Both the position numbers and the translations under genes were made by a program. DNA of 8,294 bases, taken from assembly GCA_027080545.1 (NCBI GenBank), contig JALWRV010000085.1, forward strand, positions 1 to 8,294, in the 5' to 3' direction. The notes under the pieces are model-generated. The model did no database searches. It was not told the DNA's origin and saw only the letters and a program-made list of their open reading frames with translations. Origin of the DNA: Parvularculaceae bacterium (GTDB lineage Bacteria > Pseudomonadota > Alphaproteobacteria > Caulobacterales > Parvularculaceae). Below, piece by piece: positions 7,195 to 8,294 of this stretch. How positions within the stretch are numbered: the stretch's first letter is position 1; the number at the start of each line of letters is the position of its first letter.

Positions 7195-7573
7195 TTTTTA
7201 TCCTTATTCTTGTTAGCGTCTGATCGCCCTCGTCCTTCGACAGGCTCTTAGATGAGGGCTGTTTTTTTATCCCAGATGGCTTGAAACCTGTTTTGGATAA
7301 TTGTGGCAGCATATCATAATCCCCTCTTATCAACGCTTCCTTCTTCACCCGGCTCCATCCTTTAATCTGCCTTTCACAAGCAATCATATCTTCAAAGCTT
7401 TCAAACCATTCATTCCATAATAATTTCACTGGTCTGCGACGGTGGGTATAGGATTTTGGCAATACTCCTTGATTATGGTCATTTACCCTATCCTGCAAAT
7501 CCGTCCCTCTATGGGAGCCCACATAATAAGAACCGTCGGCGCACTCTAATATATAAACAAATCCATTTCTCAT
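7100..7573 (-). CDS. GIY-YIG nuclease-domain protein (UPF0213/YhbQ-like) with repeat-derived tail
   Basis: Residues 1 to about 93 are a compact single-domain GIY-YIG nuclease. The two name motifs appear as VYI (6-8) and YVG (17-19). They are followed by Arg29 and His33, the metal-binding Glu67 in ACERQIKGW, and the WSRVKKEALIRGD block that marks the YhbQ-like group. The catalytic residues look intact. The remaining 64 or so residues are low in conservation-like features. They are encoded by the left REP-like palindrome (about residues 106-116) and then by the leader and first 95 bases of prpB, so they are probably accidental read-through. A GGAGG ribosome binding site lies 3 bases before the ATG. 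The gene interrupts the prpD-prpB junction and is flanked by inverted repeats. Its cellular role is unknown; a link to spread of the repeats is inference. Confidence 0.8.
   Translation of the reverse strand: MRNGFVYILECADGSYYVGSHRGTDLQDRVNDHNQGVLPKSYTHRRRPVKLLWNEWFESFEDMIACERQIKGWSRVKKEALIRGDYDMLPQLSKTGFKPSGIKKQPSSKSLSKDEGDQTLTRIRIKNAIHQKNPRAKAQRFSRTIRIGQAASISRGV
7226..7259. repeat. left REP-like palindrome
   Basis: Bases 7226-7234 pair with 7251-7259 as a 9-bp stem with one G-T wobble, around a 16-base loop holding CCTTCGACAGGCTC. The same core occurs inverted on the far side of the GIY-YIG gene. Cores of the CCTTCGACAGGCTC kind are familiar as dispersed intergenic repeats in many proteobacterial genomes; the copy number in this genome cannot be seen from the window. 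Confidence 0.8.
7226..7268 (+). terminator. possible + strand intrinsic terminator formed by the left palindrome
   Basis: On the + strand, the 9-bp stem of 7226-7234 with 7251-7259 is followed after two bases by seven T residues at 7262-7268. This has the form of a Rho-independent terminator. The genes here run on the - strand, where no T-tract follows the stem, so it would stop antisense transcripts leaving prpB rather than the operon mRNA. Confidence 0.45.
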
Positions 7574-7621
7574 TTTCCTCCCCCACCTAAACCATCAAGA
7601 ACCTAAATCCGCCAAAACCTT

Positions 7622-7640
7622 ATCTAAGAGCCTGTCAAAG
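7622..7640. repeat. degenerate partial REP-like copy on the right side
   Basis: These 19 bases match the reverse complement of the left palindrome at 18 positions, including ATCTAAGAGCCTGTC exactly. The copy lies directly beside the complete right palindrome in the same orientation, with GAGCCTGTC repeated 22 bases apart. The right side therefore holds about one and a half tandem units, while the left side holds one. Confidence 0.65.
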
Positions 7641-7670
7641 CCTCATCCTGAGCCTGTCGAAGGACGAGGC
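7640..7670. repeat. right REP-like palindrome
   Basis: Bases 7640-7649 (GCCTCATCCT) pair with 7661-7670 (AGGACGAGGC) in a 10-bp stem with one A-C mismatch, around an 11-base loop. It lies in the 117-base gap between the prpD stop and the GIY-YIG start. On the - strand transcript only three T residues follow, so it is a poor terminator. It could stabilise the 3' end of prpD mRNA or lower expression of downstream genes. Confidence 0.8.
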
Positions 7671-7690
7671 GACCACAACAAGCAACCGCC

Positions 7691-8294
7691 CTAAAAAATC
7701 CCCTTGGCCGGGTTTTCCTGCAAATAGCTCGCAGGGGCAACGGGGTTGAGGGCCAAGACCTGCTCTGGCGAGAGATTGGGCAAATCCTGCACCAATGTTA
7801 AAAAGCGCTCAATTTCTTTTGCGTCCAAAATATCTTCCGTCAGGGTGCGGAATTTTTTGATATATTCAGGGCGGGTAAAGGGCCGCGCACCAAGCGGGTT
7901 GGCATTGGCGATGCCCAACTCGTCTTCAATCACCGAGCCATCCTCCATGGTGATCACCACCCGCGCGCCAAAGGCTTTTTCTTTCGGGTCTGGCGAATGA
8001 TAGCGGCGGGTCCATTCCGGATCTTCCACCGTAGAAATTTTATGCCATAGCCGCACCGTGTCCGGACGCTGGGCGCGCTCTGGCGCATAGGACTTCACAT
8101 GGTGCCATTCGCCATCCTGCAACGCCACCGCAAAAATATACATGATCGAATGGTCAAGGGTTTCCCGAGACGCATTGGGGTCCATTTTTTGCGGATCGCC
8201 CGCGCCCGTGCCAATCACATAATGGGTGTGATGGGAGGTGTGCAAAACGATGGATTTAACCTTATCAAAATCATCAATTTTCTGCCCCATGCGA
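7691..8294 (-). CDS. prpD: 2-methylcitrate dehydratase PrpD (C-terminal part)
   Basis: PrpD removes water from 2-methylcitrate to give 2-methyl-cis-aconitate. Only the last 201 or so residues are in the window. The frame is still open at the right edge, and the Met encoded at 8290-8288 is internal. The visible part carries strongly conserved PrpD sequence, including SHHTHYVIGTGAGDPQKMDP, ASRETLDHSIMYIFAVALQDG, ISTVEDPEWTRRYH and NPLGARPF. Full-length family members are about 480-500 residues, so roughly 60 percent is missing. It is the first prp gene seen in transcription order. The normal next gene, prpB, is displaced downstream by the GIY-YIG insertion. An AcnD/PrpF-type alternative dehydratase route is not seen. 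Confidence 0.95.
   Translation of the reverse strand, partial: RMGQKIDDFDKVKSIVLHTSHHTHYVIGTGAGDPQKMDPNASRETLDHSIMYIFAVALQDGEWHHVKSYAPERAQRPDTVRLWHKISTVEDPEWTRRYHSPDPKEKAFGARVVITMEDGSVIEDELGIANANPLGARPFTRPEYIKKFRTLTEDILDAKEIERFLTLVQDLPNLSPEQVLALNPVAPASYLQENPAKGIF

Larger units (their letters stand above)
7225..7672. mobile_element. putative REP-flanked GIY-YIG cassette inserted between prpD and prpB
   Basis: The nuclease gene core is enclosed by REP-like palindromes facing each other. Bases 7228-7247 and 7650-7669 are perfect 20-base reverse complements, and bases 7239-7253 match 7622-7636 perfectly in inverted orientation. Deleting 7225-7672 would join prpD and prpB with a 48-base spacer that keeps the prpB ribosome binding site. 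No target-site duplication is visible, and no transposase is present. That the unit moved as a cassette is inference; two independent repeat insertions around a resident gene is the alternative. Confidence 0.5.

Noticed and set aside
7209..7682. Target-site duplication around the GIY-YIG cassette
   Set aside because: Only a 6-base inverted similarity (CTTGTT at 7209-7214 and AACAAG at 7677-7682) is seen, not a direct duplication.
1..8294. CRISPR array, tRNA or rRNA genes
   Set aside because: No regularly spaced repeats and no recognisable tRNA or rRNA sequence were seen on either strand.

Overview
The window looks like an ordinary chromosomal segment of an alphaproteobacterium of moderate GC content. 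That placement is an inference from the methylcitrate-cycle genes, the XRE-S24 regulator and the REP-like repeat; no rRNA or other marker gene is present to settle it. Nearly all of the sequence is coding, and no gene-free stretch exceeds about 130 bases.

The left half (1-4102) is read on the + strand. It opens with the 3' part of an XRE/S24-type repressor whose two S24 catalytic positions are substituted. Next come murL and murD2, which overlap by 13 bases, and then a gtrA-family membrane protein gene 34 bases further on. MurD2 adds L-Glu to UDP-MurNAc-L-Ala, and MurL then epimerises that terminal L-Glu to D-Glu. Together they replace the usual MurI (glutamate racemase) plus MurD (D-Glu ligase) route of peptidoglycan synthesis. 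The GtrA protein may be co-transcribed, and its role is unknown.

The right half (4119-8294) is read on the - strand. A gene for a secreted CAP-domain protein lies convergent to gtrA. It is followed, reading upstream, by the methylcitrate-cycle (propionate catabolism) genes in transcription order prpD (cut by the window end), an inserted GIY-YIG nuclease gene, prpB, a small antibiotic-biosynthesis-monooxygenase (ABM) fold gene, and prpC. The prpB-ABM-prpC block is very tight, with a 2-base gap and then a 4-base overlap. PrpC makes 2-methylcitrate from propionyl-CoA and oxaloacetate, PrpD dehydrates it, and PrpB cleaves 2-methylisocitrate to pyruvate and succinate.

The most unusual structure is at about 7225-7672. 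The GIY-YIG gene there is bracketed by REP-like palindromes in inverted orientation, with a perfect 20-base match between the two sides. It looks like a small cassette that landed between prpD and prpB. Removing it would leave a 48-base spacer, which is typical of an operon. The nuclease frame now runs through the left repeat and 95 bases into prpB.
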